NCBI GenBank assembly: GCA_040219735.1
Contig: JAVJRX010000034.1
Origin: Coleofasciculus sp040219735
Lineage (GTDB): Bacteria > Cyanobacteriota > Cyanobacteriia > Cyanobacteriales > Coleofasciculaceae
Strand: one strand, 5' to 3'
DNA length: 64,000 nt
The notes below the pieces were generated by a model. It was not told the DNA's origin. It saw nothing but the letters and a program-made list of their open reading frames with translations, and made no database searches. Within the stretch, counting starts at the first letter, position 1. Each line of letters opens with the position of its first letter. Made by a program: the position numbers and the translations under genes. Shown one piece after another: positions 26,841-35,647 of this stretch.

Positions 26841-26932
26841 GTAGGGGCGCACCGACGTGCGCCCAGAAATCAGTAAAATCTATTCCAAAATTTTAGCTGT
26901 GTCATGCCACTACAAGTAGAGGCTATACGTAA
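26841..26932. mobile_element. Partial copy of the CACAGCT/GGGCGCAC element
   Basis: GTAGGGGCGCACCGACGTGC through AGAAATCAGTAAAATCTATTCC and TTTTAGCTGTGTCATGCCAC to a GTAGAGGCTATACGT tail. It is closely duplicated at 27025-27107. Confidence 0.65.
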
Positions 26933-27024
26933 TTTCCTACTAGCGGCAGAGCCGCTGAATAGCATTTCCAGCTTTTAGCTGGAAACGAAAATTGGTAAGG
27001 GTTGTGGCTTAAGTTGACACGCAT

Positions 27025-27107
27025 GACCGACGTGTGCCCAGAAATCAGTAAAATCTATTCCACAATTTTAGCTGTGTCATGCCGCTACAAGTAGAGGCTA
27101 TGCGTAA
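27025..27107. mobile_element. Second partial copy of the CACAGCT/GGGCGCAC element
   Basis: Shares about 80 nearly identical bases with 26851-26932, including the GTAGAGGCTATGCGTAATT tail outside the inverted-repeat end. This points to a local segmental duplication rather than two insertions. Confidence 0.65.
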
Positions 27108-27114
27108 TTGTTTA

Positions 27115-28698
27115 CTATACAATCACCGGATTTTTCCGATTCTCTGTAGAGGCTTTCGACTTTTCCTGCTGTGCTAAAAACTCCGCCAACTGTCCCTCAA
27201 TCTGCTCCCTGACAATATGACGATATTCCATAAAATGCTCGTTGTGAGCGCAAACAATTAAATAATGCTCCCAAACCGCCGGATTCCGCCGAATCATACT
27301 AAACAAATGATGCCAAAACTTCCAGCGTGTTTTCCGTTTCACTCCCTGTCGCCAACAGACAATCGCCACTGCCTTTAAATCCACCCAACTCGGCAATTTA
27401 AACGGGGGTTTACACTTCGGTTCTCCCAGTTTAAGAAAATACCGATACACCCGATCTAAATATTGCTCTGGCTCATATAATTGCCAAAACGCTTCGACAT
27501 ATTCCCTAGCAATTTCTTCTAAAGGTCGCGTGGGGATAAAATTCATTAAAGTCGTCTGGTTAATATTGCCATCTTTCCCCCGGAGTCGTCCCTCCTTATC
27601 CAATCGATGCCACAAGGCTGTATTGGGTAAGGCTTGCAACATGGCAAAGGTTGTCGTTGGAATTCCCGTCTGTTCCGCAAATCGGACAATCCGCGAACCG
27701 GCACCAGATTTCTCGCCATCAAAGCCGACAATAAAGCCAGCAATCACCCGCAATCCAGCCTCAGTAATAATATCCACAGATTCCGCCAGTGAACTGCGGG
27801 TATTTTGGAATTTTTTAGTCAACTGTAAACTATCCTCATCCGGTGTTTCAATTCCCAGAAAGACAGCATCAAAATAGCACTCGACCATTAATTGCATGAG
27901 TTCGGGATCTTCCGCCAAATCAATGGAGGCTTCGGTATTAAATCGGAAAGGATACTGGTGTGCTTCTTGCCAAACCTTTAATTCTTTCAGCAATAACTTG
28001 ACATTCCGTTTATTGCCAATGAAGTTATCATCGACCATAAACACACCCCGCCGCCATCCCAGTTCATAGAGATAGTCTAATTCTGCCAATAACTGGGCGG
28101 GTGTTTTCGTCCGGGGCTTGCGTCCATAGAGGACGATAATATCGCAAAATTCACATTGAAACGGACAACCCCGCGAGAATTGCACCGACATTGAATCATA
28201 GGCGTCAAATTCCAATAAATCGAAGCGAGGAATTGGCGTGGTTGTCACATTCGGCTTTTCCCCATTAGCGCGGAAGATTCCTGTCTCATCTCCCCGTTGA
28301 ATCGCCTCAACAAACAGAGGTAATGTAATTTCGCCTTCATCTAAGATCAGATAATCAGTCCCCGCCTCCTGCACCTCATCGGGAACAGAGGTAGGGAAAG
28401 GACCACCACAAGCGACACGCTTCCCTCGCCGTTTAGCTTCCCGGATTTGCGCCAGTAAATCCCCTTTTTGCACAATCATCGCCGAGAGAATCACAATATC
28501 CGCCCATTCCCATTCCGCTTCAGTGACGGCTCGGATATTGCGATCAACCAGTTTAAACTCCCACGTCTGTGGTAAAATAGCCGCAACAGTGACCAACCCT
28601 AACGGAGGAAGTAAAACTTTGCGATCGACTAATTCTAATATTTTTTCATAAGACCAGAATGTCTTGGGAAAAAGGGGATAGACAAGTAATGCTTTCAT
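27115..28698 (-). CDS. B12-binding radical SAM protein (DUF4070)
   Basis: 527 residues. An N-terminal cobalamin-binding Rossmann domain (about 1-150; DIVILSAMIVQ, GGPFPTSVPDE) is followed by a radical SAM core with Cys-x3-Cys-x2-Cys in SRGCPFQCEFCD (about 174-185). Next come VDDNFIGNKRN and AVFLGIETPDEDSL, and a C-terminal DUF4070 region. Relatives include methylases such as the hopanoid C-2 methylase HpnP and HpnJ-type enzymes; the exact reaction cannot be fixed from sequence alone. It is divergent from a cobalamin-binding protein gene 255 bases away, a suggestive B12 link. Confidence 0.87.
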   Translation of the reverse strand: MKALLVYPLFPKTFWSYEKILELVDRKVLLPPLGLVTVAAILPQTWEFKLVDRNIRAVTEAEWEWADIVILSAMIVQKGDLLAQIREAKRRGKRVACGGPFPTSVPDEVQEAGTDYLILDEGEITLPLFVEAIQRGDETGIFRANGEKPNVTTTPIPRFDLLEFDAYDSMSVQFSRGCPFQCEFCDIIVLYGRKPRTKTPAQLLAELDYLYELGWRRGVFMVDDNFIGNKRNVKLLLKELKVWQEAHQYPFRFNTEASIDLAEDPELMQLMVECYFDAVFLGIETPDEDSLQLTKKFQNTRSSLAESVDIITEAGLRVIAGFIVGFDGEKSGAGSRIVRFAEQTGIPTTTFAMLQALPNTALWHRLDKEGRLRGKDGNINQTTLMNFIPTRPLEEIAREYVEAFWQLYEPEQYLDRVYRYFLKLGEPKCKPPFKLPSWVDLKAVAIVCWRQGVKRKTRWKFWHHLFSMIRRNPAVWEHYLIVCAHNEHFMEYRHIVREQIEGQLAEFLAQQEKSKASTENRKNPVIV

Positions 28699-28953
28699 AT
28701 TAGAACTAAATCACCTAAACTTTGGCATCGGATAATAGTACAAGTTTTAACACAAAAATCCGGTTAGATTAACAAATCCAACGTCATGAATTTCGAGTGA
28801 GTGCTTTACCCCCTAAAGCAAACTTGTCAAGAGATAACTTATCGTTTCTCGAATTCTACAAAACCTTCCCTCAAAACCTCTCAAATCCTCTGCGCCCCTC
28901 TGCGTACCCCTCTGCGTACCTCTGCGTTGAAAAAATATAATCTTCACTCCATC

Positions 28954-29901
28954 ATGCCAACCTCTGACCTAAAAATAGTCTCCCTACTCCCCAGCGCCAC
29001 CGAAATAGTCGCCGCCTTAGGCTTAACCGATGCAATTGTCGGGCGATCGCACGAATGCGACTATCCTCCCGAAATCCAGAATCGCCCCGTTTGTACCGAG
29101 GCGCGACTGGATGCAGAAAAACCCAGCGCCCAAATTGACCGGGATGTGCGTCGCTTAGTCAAGGATGCCCTGAGTATATACCAAATTAAAATCGATATCC
29201 TGGAACAGTTACAACCCACCCATATTGTTACTCAAGATCAATGTGATGTCTGTGCGGTAAATTTTCCAGAGGTGGAGAAAGCGGTTGCTGAACTCACCCG
29301 TAGCCAGCCGAAAGTGATTTCCTTGCAACCGAATCAACTTAGCGAGGTTTGGGCAGATATTGAACGAGTGGCGGCTACATTAGGGGTAGACTCGCAACCC
29401 TTACTCAGTCAACTCCAGTCTCGTGTGGAGGCGATTCAGCAAAAGACACAGAACCTATCCCTAGCCGATCAACCCACAGTCGCCGCGATCGAATGGACTG
29501 ATCCGTTAATGGCGAGTGGAAACTGGATTCCCGAATTAGTTGATATGGCGGGGGGTCATCATTTATTTGCCGCTTTGGGTAAGCATTCACCGTATTTAGA
29601 ATGGGATGCCCTGTTGAAAACTGACCCCCAGGTTATGATTATTATGCCCTGTGGTTTTGATTTAGAGCGCACCCGTAAAGAAACCCAGCAGTTAAGCCAG
29701 CGTCCAGAATGGTCAGAGTTACAGGCGGTACGGAATAAGAGAGTCTATATTACTGATGGGAATGCCTATTTTAATCGTCCAGGACCCCGATTAGTTGATT
29801 CCTTAGAAATTTTGGCAGAAATTCTGCATCCGGAATTATTTAGTTTTGGCTATCGGGGAACGGGTTGGGACGTTGTAGAGACGCGCCATGCTACGTCTTG
29901 A
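28954..29901 (+). CDS. Cobalamin-binding periplasmic-binding-like protein
   Basis: About 315 residues from the ATG at 28954. The longer frame from 28801 reads through a CCTCTGCGTACC repeat and is rejected. It is a BtuF/FhuD-like substrate-binding fold: IVSLLPSATEIVAALGL, the conserved VGRSHECDYPPE and VCTEARL, TQDQCDVCAV, then the second lobe (EWTDPLMASGNWIPELVDMA, PYLEWDALLKTDPQVMII). No signal peptide is seen, as in many cyanobacterial and archaeal homologues, so it may act in the cytoplasm. It is probably a cobalamin or related tetrapyrrole binder. The last three codons enter a GTAGAGACG repeat. Confidence 0.82.
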   Translation: MPTSDLKIVSLLPSATEIVAALGLTDAIVGRSHECDYPPEIQNRPVCTEARLDAEKPSAQIDRDVRRLVKDALSIYQIKIDILEQLQPTHIVTQDQCDVCAVNFPEVEKAVAELTRSQPKVISLQPNQLSEVWADIERVAATLGVDSQPLLSQLQSRVEAIQQKTQNLSLADQPTVAAIEWTDPLMASGNWIPELVDMAGGHHLFAALGKHSPYLEWDALLKTDPQVMIIMPCGFDLERTRKETQQLSQRPEWSELQAVRNKRVYITDGNAYFNRPGPRLVDSLEILAEILHPELFSFGYRGTGWDVVETRHATS

Positions 29902-29910
29902 ATCTTGTGT

Positions 29911-29970
29911 AGGGGCGGGTTTTACGACTAACATTTCTTACCTCGTAACCGATGTAACTAAACCCGCCCC
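29911..29970. repeat. Dispersed inverted repeat (AAACCCGCCCC family)
   Basis: AGGGGCGGGTTTTACGACTA ... GATGTAACTAAACCCGCCCC. It directly follows the cobalamin-binding gene and could serve as its transcription end. Confidence 0.75.
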
Positions 29971-30015
29971 GACTAGGTTATCATATCTATCTAAAACGTT
30001 ATTATTTCCTTCTAC

Positions 30016-30104
30016 GGGCGTGACACAGCTAAAATTGGGGAATAGATTTTACAGTTAAATTGGGCGCACGTCGGTTAATTGGGCGCACGTCAGTGCGCCC
30101 CTAC
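30016..30104. mobile_element. Relative of the 14-bp TIR element
   Basis: Begins GGCGTGACACAGCTAAAATT, close to the end of the 4631-4745 element, and continues with GAATAGATTTTAC and a doubled GGGCGCACGTC core to GTGCGCCCCTAC. The second terminal repeat is missing. Confidence 0.65.
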
Positions 30105-30158
30105 GGTAAGTCTTCCATTGGAACCTTCTGCCTTAAAAAAGCCATCTGCCTTCAATAC

Positions 30159-31535
30159 ATGATATCACCAGGCTGTCCCCAAATACCCCCATCCCTGCAC
30201 CTGCGTTCCTATCAGCAACAAGCGGTAACCAACTGGTTTGGCAATCAGGGACGTGGTACGCTGAAGATGGCGACAGGGAGTGGCAAGACAATTACCGCAC
30301 TCGCGATCGCAACCCAACTCTATCACCAAATTGGCTTACAAGTCTTACTCGTTGTTTGTCCCTATCGCCATCTGGTTACCCAATGGGCGCGAGAATGTCA
30401 GACGTTTAATCTAAAACCGATTCTGGCGTTTGAAAGTGTACACCATTGGCAAAATCAACTCTCTTGTGCCCTTTATAACTTACAATCGGGTAATCAATCC
30501 TTTCTGACGATTATCACCACCAACGCCACATTGATCACAGAGGGGTTACAATCTCAACTCAAGTACCTTCCCCCAAAAAGCTTAATTGTGGGTGATGAAG
30601 CCCATAACTTAGGGTCTCGACGCTTGGAAGAAAGTTTACCACGCAACATTGGCTTACGGCTTGCCCTATCGGCTACACCAGAACGCTATTTTGATGAAGA
30701 AGGAACCCAAGGGTTATTCAACTATTTTGGCTCAGTCTTGCAACCTGAACTAACTCTAGCCGATGCGATTCGCCAAGGGGCATTAGTTAACTATCTCTAT
30801 TATCCGATATTAGTGGAATTAACCGAAACCGAATCAATCGCCTATGCCAAGTTTACTAAACGCATTGGCTGGGCGCTAATGGATAATCAAGATAGCGACA
30901 TCCAGAATAATGATACTGTAACCGCCCTCTTAATGCAACGCGCCCGTTTAATTGGGTCAGCCGCTAATAAGTTAACCGCATTGCGAGAGTTAATGGCACA
31001 ACGGTTAGAAACTTATCACACCTTATTTTATTGTGGAGATGGTTCAGTTGAAGGGAATGTGAGTCAGGAAACCACTCGTCAATTAGCAGCAGTAACCCGG
31101 TTATTAGGAATTGAACTGGGATATCGGATTAATACCTATACAGCAGACACACCGTTAACGGAACGAGAGGAATTGCGTCATCAATTTGAAACCGGGAAAT
31201 TACAAGGATTGGTGGCGATTCGCTGTCTTGATGAAGGGGTAGATATTCCGGCGATTCAAACGGCTGTTATTCTTGCCAGTAGTGGGAATCCCCGCCAGTT
31301 TATTCAACGACGGGGGCGGATTTTGCGTCCGCATCCTGATAAGGAACGGGCGACGTTATTTGATATGATTGTTCTCCCTCCAGATTTAGGGCGAGAAACC
31401 TTAGATGTGGAACGGAATTTACTGAAAAAAGAGTTAAAACGGTTTTTAGAGTTTGCTGACTTAGCTGATAATGCGGGAGAAGCCCGACTGAAATTGCTGC
31501 AACTTCAAAAACGGTATGGGTTGCTGGACCTATAA
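30159..31535 (+). CDS. DEAD/DEAH-box superfamily 2 helicase
   Basis: 458 residues from the ATG at 30159. The longer frame from 30060 lies in repeat DNA. SF2 motifs in order: Q-like RSYQQQAVTNWF, motif I MATGSGKTITAL (about 45), Ia VVCPYRHLVTQW, II as VGDEAHNLGS, III LALSATPERY, V RCLDEGVDIPAIQTAVI and VI RQFIQRRGRILRP. The arrangement is that of restriction-type or XPB/UvrB-like helicases. It lies 1.7 kb before a DndD-like ATPase on the same strand, with a divergent esterase between them. Whether they form one system is unknown. Confidence 0.88.
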   Translation: MISPGCPQIPPSLHLRSYQQQAVTNWFGNQGRGTLKMATGSGKTITALAIATQLYHQIGLQVLLVVCPYRHLVTQWARECQTFNLKPILAFESVHHWQNQLSCALYNLQSGNQSFLTIITTNATLITEGLQSQLKYLPPKSLIVGDEAHNLGSRRLEESLPRNIGLRLALSATPERYFDEEGTQGLFNYFGSVLQPELTLADAIRQGALVNYLYYPILVELTETESIAYAKFTKRIGWALMDNQDSDIQNNDTVTALLMQRARLIGSAANKLTALRELMAQRLETYHTLFYCGDGSVEGNVSQETTRQLAAVTRLLGIELGYRINTYTADTPLTEREELRHQFETGKLQGLVAIRCLDEGVDIPAIQTAVILASSGNPRQFIQRRGRILRPHPDKERATLFDMIVLPPDLGRETLDVERNLLKKELKRFLEFADLADNAGEARLKLLQLQKRYGLLDL

Positions 31536-31579
31536 AGTTCATCACCCTAAATCCGATTTAACCCAATCGGTAGGGTGTT

Positions 31580-31697
31580 GGGGCGGGTTTTACTGTTATC
31601 GTTCCTGGTTTACCCAGATGTGACTAAACCCGAAGGTGTAGGGGCGGGTTTTACTGTTATCGTTCCTGGTTTACCCAGATGTGACTAAACCCGCCCC
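31580..31697. repeat. Tandem pair of the AAACCCGCCCC inverted repeat
   Basis: Two copies (31580-31632 and 31640-31697) share GGGCGGGTTTTACTGTTATC and GTTCCTGGTTTACCCAGATG without change, so they arose by a recent duplication. They sit between convergent gene ends. Confidence 0.8.
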
Positions 31698-31712
31698 GAC
31701 TAAGCCCAATAA

Positions 31713-32894
31713 TTAAGTCGTTAAACTCTCCTCTTCTGTCTTAGATTTCTGCTGGGCTCTCTTGAATTTCTTGTGGGCTAACCAACCGAGTCCCAACAAT
31801 CCCAATGCGGCGGATGAACCGGGTTCAGGAACCGACTGCGGTTCTGACTCCAGGGCTAAGAATGCATCGGTAGCGAGTTGTTCATGGGCGACGGTGGTTG
31901 GGTGAATCCCATCCCAGAATAAATACTCGTCTGGATTGTCACAGACTTTAAAATCTTGTGTTCCATCTAATTTCCCGTCATCCTTGAGGGGTTCAATGCA
32001 AGAGTCGGTGACATTGGTGAAACCCTTTGCTTCTGGATTGGCGATGGTTTTATTCAGGAGCGAAAAAGCATCAAGCTGTACGATATTGATGTTATCCAAT
32101 TGACTCAAGTTATCAAGACTTGCACCTAATAGAGTGTTATGGGTCTGAGATAATGAGGTAAGAGCCATGGACATGTCATTACCCATGCTCAGTACGCGAG
32201 GGGTTTTGCCTAAATCTGGCAAATTGGGTACGAGGAAATTACGCGCCCCTAAATCGTAGAGCGTTTGTACCGCTTCAGCTAAATTGCCTACTGTTTGCAT
32301 GGGGTTAGGGTCAGATACAAGCTGATAATCATTAGGACCTCCCCATACAATATAGAGTGCATCCTCATCGGCTTGTTGACCCGCTACCGCTAGGTCATCT
32401 TCAAACCAATCAACCTGAGTTAATATTCCTGGTATCAGTTCACCAAGCTCACCCACCCCTTGAGTACCCGTTTGAGCCGCACCGAAGGCGAAGTTTACAC
32501 TGTTGGTAGCCGTCACACCATTAAAGAATGGGCTAACTTGAGGTTGACCGTTAATGATTGTGATGGGAGAACGGATATCAGAACCGGGAAACAGCACGGA
32601 TAATTCTGTAGAAGGTATCAGGTTTATTCCCAAATCCTGTGCTAAATAATCGCTCCAAACTAAATCATTAGAAAAACGTCCTTCCTCATCGTAGGGGGGA
32701 ACCACAGGTTCAACGGGTATTTCAAGTTGTTCAGGCAGTAGAATATTAGCGGCAGTTGTGGCATTGTAAATGTTACCGGGATCTGAGAGACTATCCCCAA
32801 AGACATACAGTTTGCTGAATGTAGCCGCTAAAGCCTCTGCGGGCAACATGAAGGAAAGGACGGTAAATCCTAGAGCGACGATTGGTTTTTTCAT
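31713..32894 (-). CDS. SGNH/GDSL esterase with PEP-CTERM signal
   Basis: 393 residues. Signal peptide (about 1-23, AEALAA), then the GDSL block I YVFGDSLSDPGN (about 31-42) with the nucleophile Ser, VNFAFGAAQTG (block II), GGPNDY (block III) and the catalytic Asp/His pair in WDGIHPTTVAHE (block V). The C-terminus is a PEP-CTERM signal: VPEPGSSAALGLLGLGWLA then KKFKRAQQK. It is an extracellular lipase/esterase likely processed by the exosortase at 7886-8773. Substrate unknown. Confidence 0.92.
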   Translation of the reverse strand: MKKPIVALGFTVLSFMLPAEALAATFSKLYVFGDSLSDPGNIYNATTAANILLPEQLEIPVEPVVPPYDEEGRFSNDLVWSDYLAQDLGINLIPSTELSVLFPGSDIRSPITIINGQPQVSPFFNGVTATNSVNFAFGAAQTGTQGVGELGELIPGILTQVDWFEDDLAVAGQQADEDALYIVWGGPNDYQLVSDPNPMQTVGNLAEAVQTLYDLGARNFLVPNLPDLGKTPRVLSMGNDMSMALTSLSQTHNTLLGASLDNLSQLDNINIVQLDAFSLLNKTIANPEAKGFTNVTDSCIEPLKDDGKLDGTQDFKVCDNPDEYLFWDGIHPTTVAHEQLATDAFLALESEPQSVPEPGSSAALGLLGLGWLAHKKFKRAQQKSKTEEESLTT

Positions 32895-33247
32895 GAGAGG
32901 TCTTCACAGTTATTACTAATGTGGACAATGAGGTTGTGGCATAGACTCCCTGGAAAATCAGGGTATCGTCTGTGCCTCAATAGGTTTGTATGCAGAGAAT
33001 TGTGATGAATCTTTATGGGGTTATAACTAACCTAGCCTACCCACCATCAGGTCTTAGGTTGTTATAGTAGAGAGTGACATCAAAACAAGGTAGAAAGGTG
33101 ATGAACAAACACCCTGCTTAAATTAAGTATACATTACATTATTTTCCTCTGGGAGTAAATACAACACATAAGTTAAAGATTTCATAAAGAAATACAAATA
33201 AAGAATGAATATAATCGTAATTTAAGGTTTCGTCAACCCCCGATGTG

Positions 33248-33490
33248 ATGACTTTTAAATATCCAGACATAGCCACTCAAGCAATCTCCAGAATTTTATC
33301 GGAAAAGCGTTCCGCCTATAATCGACAGGGGGCGTTATTTGACGTACAAGAACCGATTACCAGTGCGTCGCCAGAGGTGCGTCGGATTATTGAGAGAGTG
33401 TTACAAGCCGAAAAAGATAAGCTTTATATGAAGATCCCCCGCTATATTAATGATGACATCTTGAGAATTGTCAAGGAAGAAGTACAATGA
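33248..33490 (+). CDS. Small protein coupled to DndD-like ATPase
   Basis: An 80-residue protein from the ATG at 33248 (a GTG precedes it directly). Its stop overlaps the start of the next gene as ATGA, so the two are translationally coupled. The sequence is charged and helical (ISRILSEKRSAYNRQGALFD, VRRIIERVLQAEKDKLYMKI) and does not match DndE. Small proteins in this position before DndD-like ATPases occur in DNA-modification gene sets. Its function is unknown; an adaptor for the ATPase is my inference. Confidence 0.7.
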   Translation: MTFKYPDIATQAISRILSEKRSAYNRQGALFDVQEPITSASPEVRRIIERVLQAEKDKLYMKIPRYINDDILRIVKEEVQ

Positions 33491-35553
33491 AGTTGAGGTC
33501 AATCCGGCTGTGCAACTTTCGCCAGTTTTACGGTAAGACACCAGAAATCACTCTGGCAACTGGCGATCGCAATACGACGGTGATTCATGGGAACAACGGA
33601 GCCGGAAAGACTACGCTATTAAATGCCTTTACCTGGGTTCTGTACGAGAAATTCACGGCGGCGTTTGCGTCTCAAGAACAACTGGTGAACAAACGGGCAA
33701 TTAACGAAGCCGCCCTGAAAGAATCGGTAGAATGTTGGGTAGAAATTGGTTTTGAGCATCAGAATAAACGCTATCAGGCAAAGCGACTCTGCCGTGCTTA
33801 CAAGACGGAAGCGGGGGTGGAACAGGGTAAAAGTGAACTATACCTGCAAATTGCCGATGATGATGGTCGCTGGCTCCTACCGCAACAACTGCCAGAGGAT
33901 ATCATAGGACGCATCTTACCTGCAAGTTTACATCAATACTTCTTCTTTGACGGGGAGCGGATCGAGCAAATTGTCCGATCTGATAAAAAAGCCGACATTG
34001 CTGAAGCGACGAAGACGTTGCTCGGCGTCGAGGTGTTAAATCGTTCAATCAAGCATCTCAAGGAAGCCAGAAAAAGCTTGGAATCTGAATTATCCTTAAT
34101 TGGCGATTCAGAAACCCAAAAACTGCTCAAAGAACAAAAGCAACTCGAACAAAAAAGTCACAACCTGGCAAATCGACAAGTCGAAATTGACCAGGAATTA
34201 GCCCACCACGATGAATTAAAGCAAACCTTGAGTAGTCGCTTATTAGAACTCGGTGGCGCGACAGAGTTGCAACAGCTACGGGATGAACTCGAAGCGCAGC
34301 AAATATTACATCGAGAACAGCTCAAACAAGCCAAAGATAGCCTCAAACGTATCCTGTCTACACGCGGCTATACCGTGTTGCTATCGCAGATGATTACAGA
34401 CTTTCACTCCATTGTCGAAGAGTTGCGATCGCGCGGCGAACTTCCGGTGGGGATTAAACAGCAATTTGTCCAGGATTTACTGCACAGCCAGCGCTGTATC
34501 TGTGGTACCCCATTACAGGAAGGAACCTCAGCCTATCAGCAGGTTGCGGCTTGGATGGATAAAGCTGGATTAGCTGATGTGGAAGAAACGGCGATTCGTT
34601 TAGGAGTACAGGTTAGTGAAATTAAGCGGCAAATCCCCGGATTTTGGACAGATATTGATCAGCAACAGATGATTCTATCTCAAGAACGAGCAGAACTCTC
34701 TCGCATTGAAACCCAACTCGATGATATTAGAAAGAAACTGATCACTTTTCCAGATGAGGATATTAGTCAACTGCAAAAGCGCTTAGATGAAATCGATACA
34801 ACCTTTCGCGATTTAACCTTAGAAAAGGGTTCAAATCAGCATAAAATTGAACAGTTAAACACTGATATCCAAGCCATACTCAAGCAAATTGCCAAGCATA
34901 AAATGAATGAAGCGAAACAAGCCTTGGCGCAGCGACGGATTGCTGCAACTCAGGATGCTATTGAACGGTTAATCGAAGTCAGAATCCGACTAGATAATCA
35001 GTTTCGCACGTCGTTAGAAAAGCGAGTCCAGGAAATTTTTGCCGGGATTTCCTTCACCCCCTATCTCCCTAAGCTGAATGAGAACTATGAATTAACTTTA
35101 GTGGAAACCACCACCGGAAACGAGGAAATCGTGGCGGCGTCTACAGGAGAAAACCAAATTCTCAGCCTTTCTTTTATTGGTGGAATTATTGATCGGGTGC
35201 GGGATTGGATTCAAGAACACGCGCTGATGGGACCCGACAGTAGCACATTTCCCATCGTTATGGATTCACCCTTTGGCAGTTTAGATGAAATTTACCGTCG
35301 CCAAATTGCTCAAACCCTTCCTACTTTAGCTAATCAGTTAGTCGTGTTAGTCACGAAGACTCAATGGCGAGGGGAGGTGGCGAAAGAGATGGAACCCTAT
35401 ATCAGTCGAGAATATGTCCTGGTTTACAATTCACCCAAACCGGAGTGCGATCGCGACTGGATGGAACTAGGAGGGGTTCGTTATGATTTAGTCAAACCGA
35501 GTCCGAATGAGTTTGAATATACAGAAATTGTGGAAGTGGAGTATGTGTTTTAG
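33487..35553 (+). CDS. DndD-like SMC/Rad50 family ATPase
   Basis: 688 residues. An N-terminal ABC-type half has Walker A IHGNNGAGKTTLLNAF (about 34-47) and YFFFDGERIEQIV, a DndD hallmark. A long coiled coil follows (about 190-290 and 370-505), with a hinge bearing a Rad50-like zinc-hook motif QRCICGTPLQ (about 335-345). The C-terminal half has STGENQILSLSFIGG (signature) and Walker B FPIVMDSPFGSLDE. DndD supports DNA phosphorothioation, but dndB, C and E are absent here. Alternatively it serves a stand-alone defence system with its neighbours. Confidence 0.85.
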   Translation: MKLRSIRLCNFRQFYGKTPEITLATGDRNTTVIHGNNGAGKTTLLNAFTWVLYEKFTAAFASQEQLVNKRAINEAALKESVECWVEIGFEHQNKRYQAKRLCRAYKTEAGVEQGKSELYLQIADDDGRWLLPQQLPEDIIGRILPASLHQYFFFDGERIEQIVRSDKKADIAEATKTLLGVEVLNRSIKHLKEARKSLESELSLIGDSETQKLLKEQKQLEQKSHNLANRQVEIDQELAHHDELKQTLSSRLLELGGATELQQLRDELEAQQILHREQLKQAKDSLKRILSTRGYTVLLSQMITDFHSIVEELRSRGELPVGIKQQFVQDLLHSQRCICGTPLQEGTSAYQQVAAWMDKAGLADVEETAIRLGVQVSEIKRQIPGFWTDIDQQQMILSQERAELSRIETQLDDIRKKLITFPDEDISQLQKRLDEIDTTFRDLTLEKGSNQHKIEQLNTDIQAILKQIAKHKMNEAKQALAQRRIAATQDAIERLIEVRIRLDNQFRTSLEKRVQEIFAGISFTPYLPKLNENYELTLVETTTGNEEIVAASTGENQILSLSFIGGIIDRVRDWIQEHALMGPDSSTFPIVMDSPFGSLDEIYRRQIAQTLPTLANQLVVLVTKTQWRGEVAKEMEPYISREYVLVYNSPKPECDRDWMELGGVRYDLVKPSPNEFEYTEIVEVEYVF

Positions 35554-35647
35554 TGAAGGTGTTGAACCGGATTGGATAGTATAGGGTTATTCAATGTCTT
35601 GATATTTATCGGTTTAGTATAGATTTGCCTGAATAGTCTCATAACCA

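Noticed and set aside
28801..28953. Upstream extension of the cobalamin-binding protein
   Set aside because: It reads through CCTCTGCGTACC repeats, and homology begins at the ATG at 28954.
30159..35553. Complete Dnd phosphorothioation operon
   Set aside because: Only a DndD-like ATPase and a helicase are present; no cysteine desulfurase, DndC, DndE or DndB is recognised and a divergent esterase interrupts.
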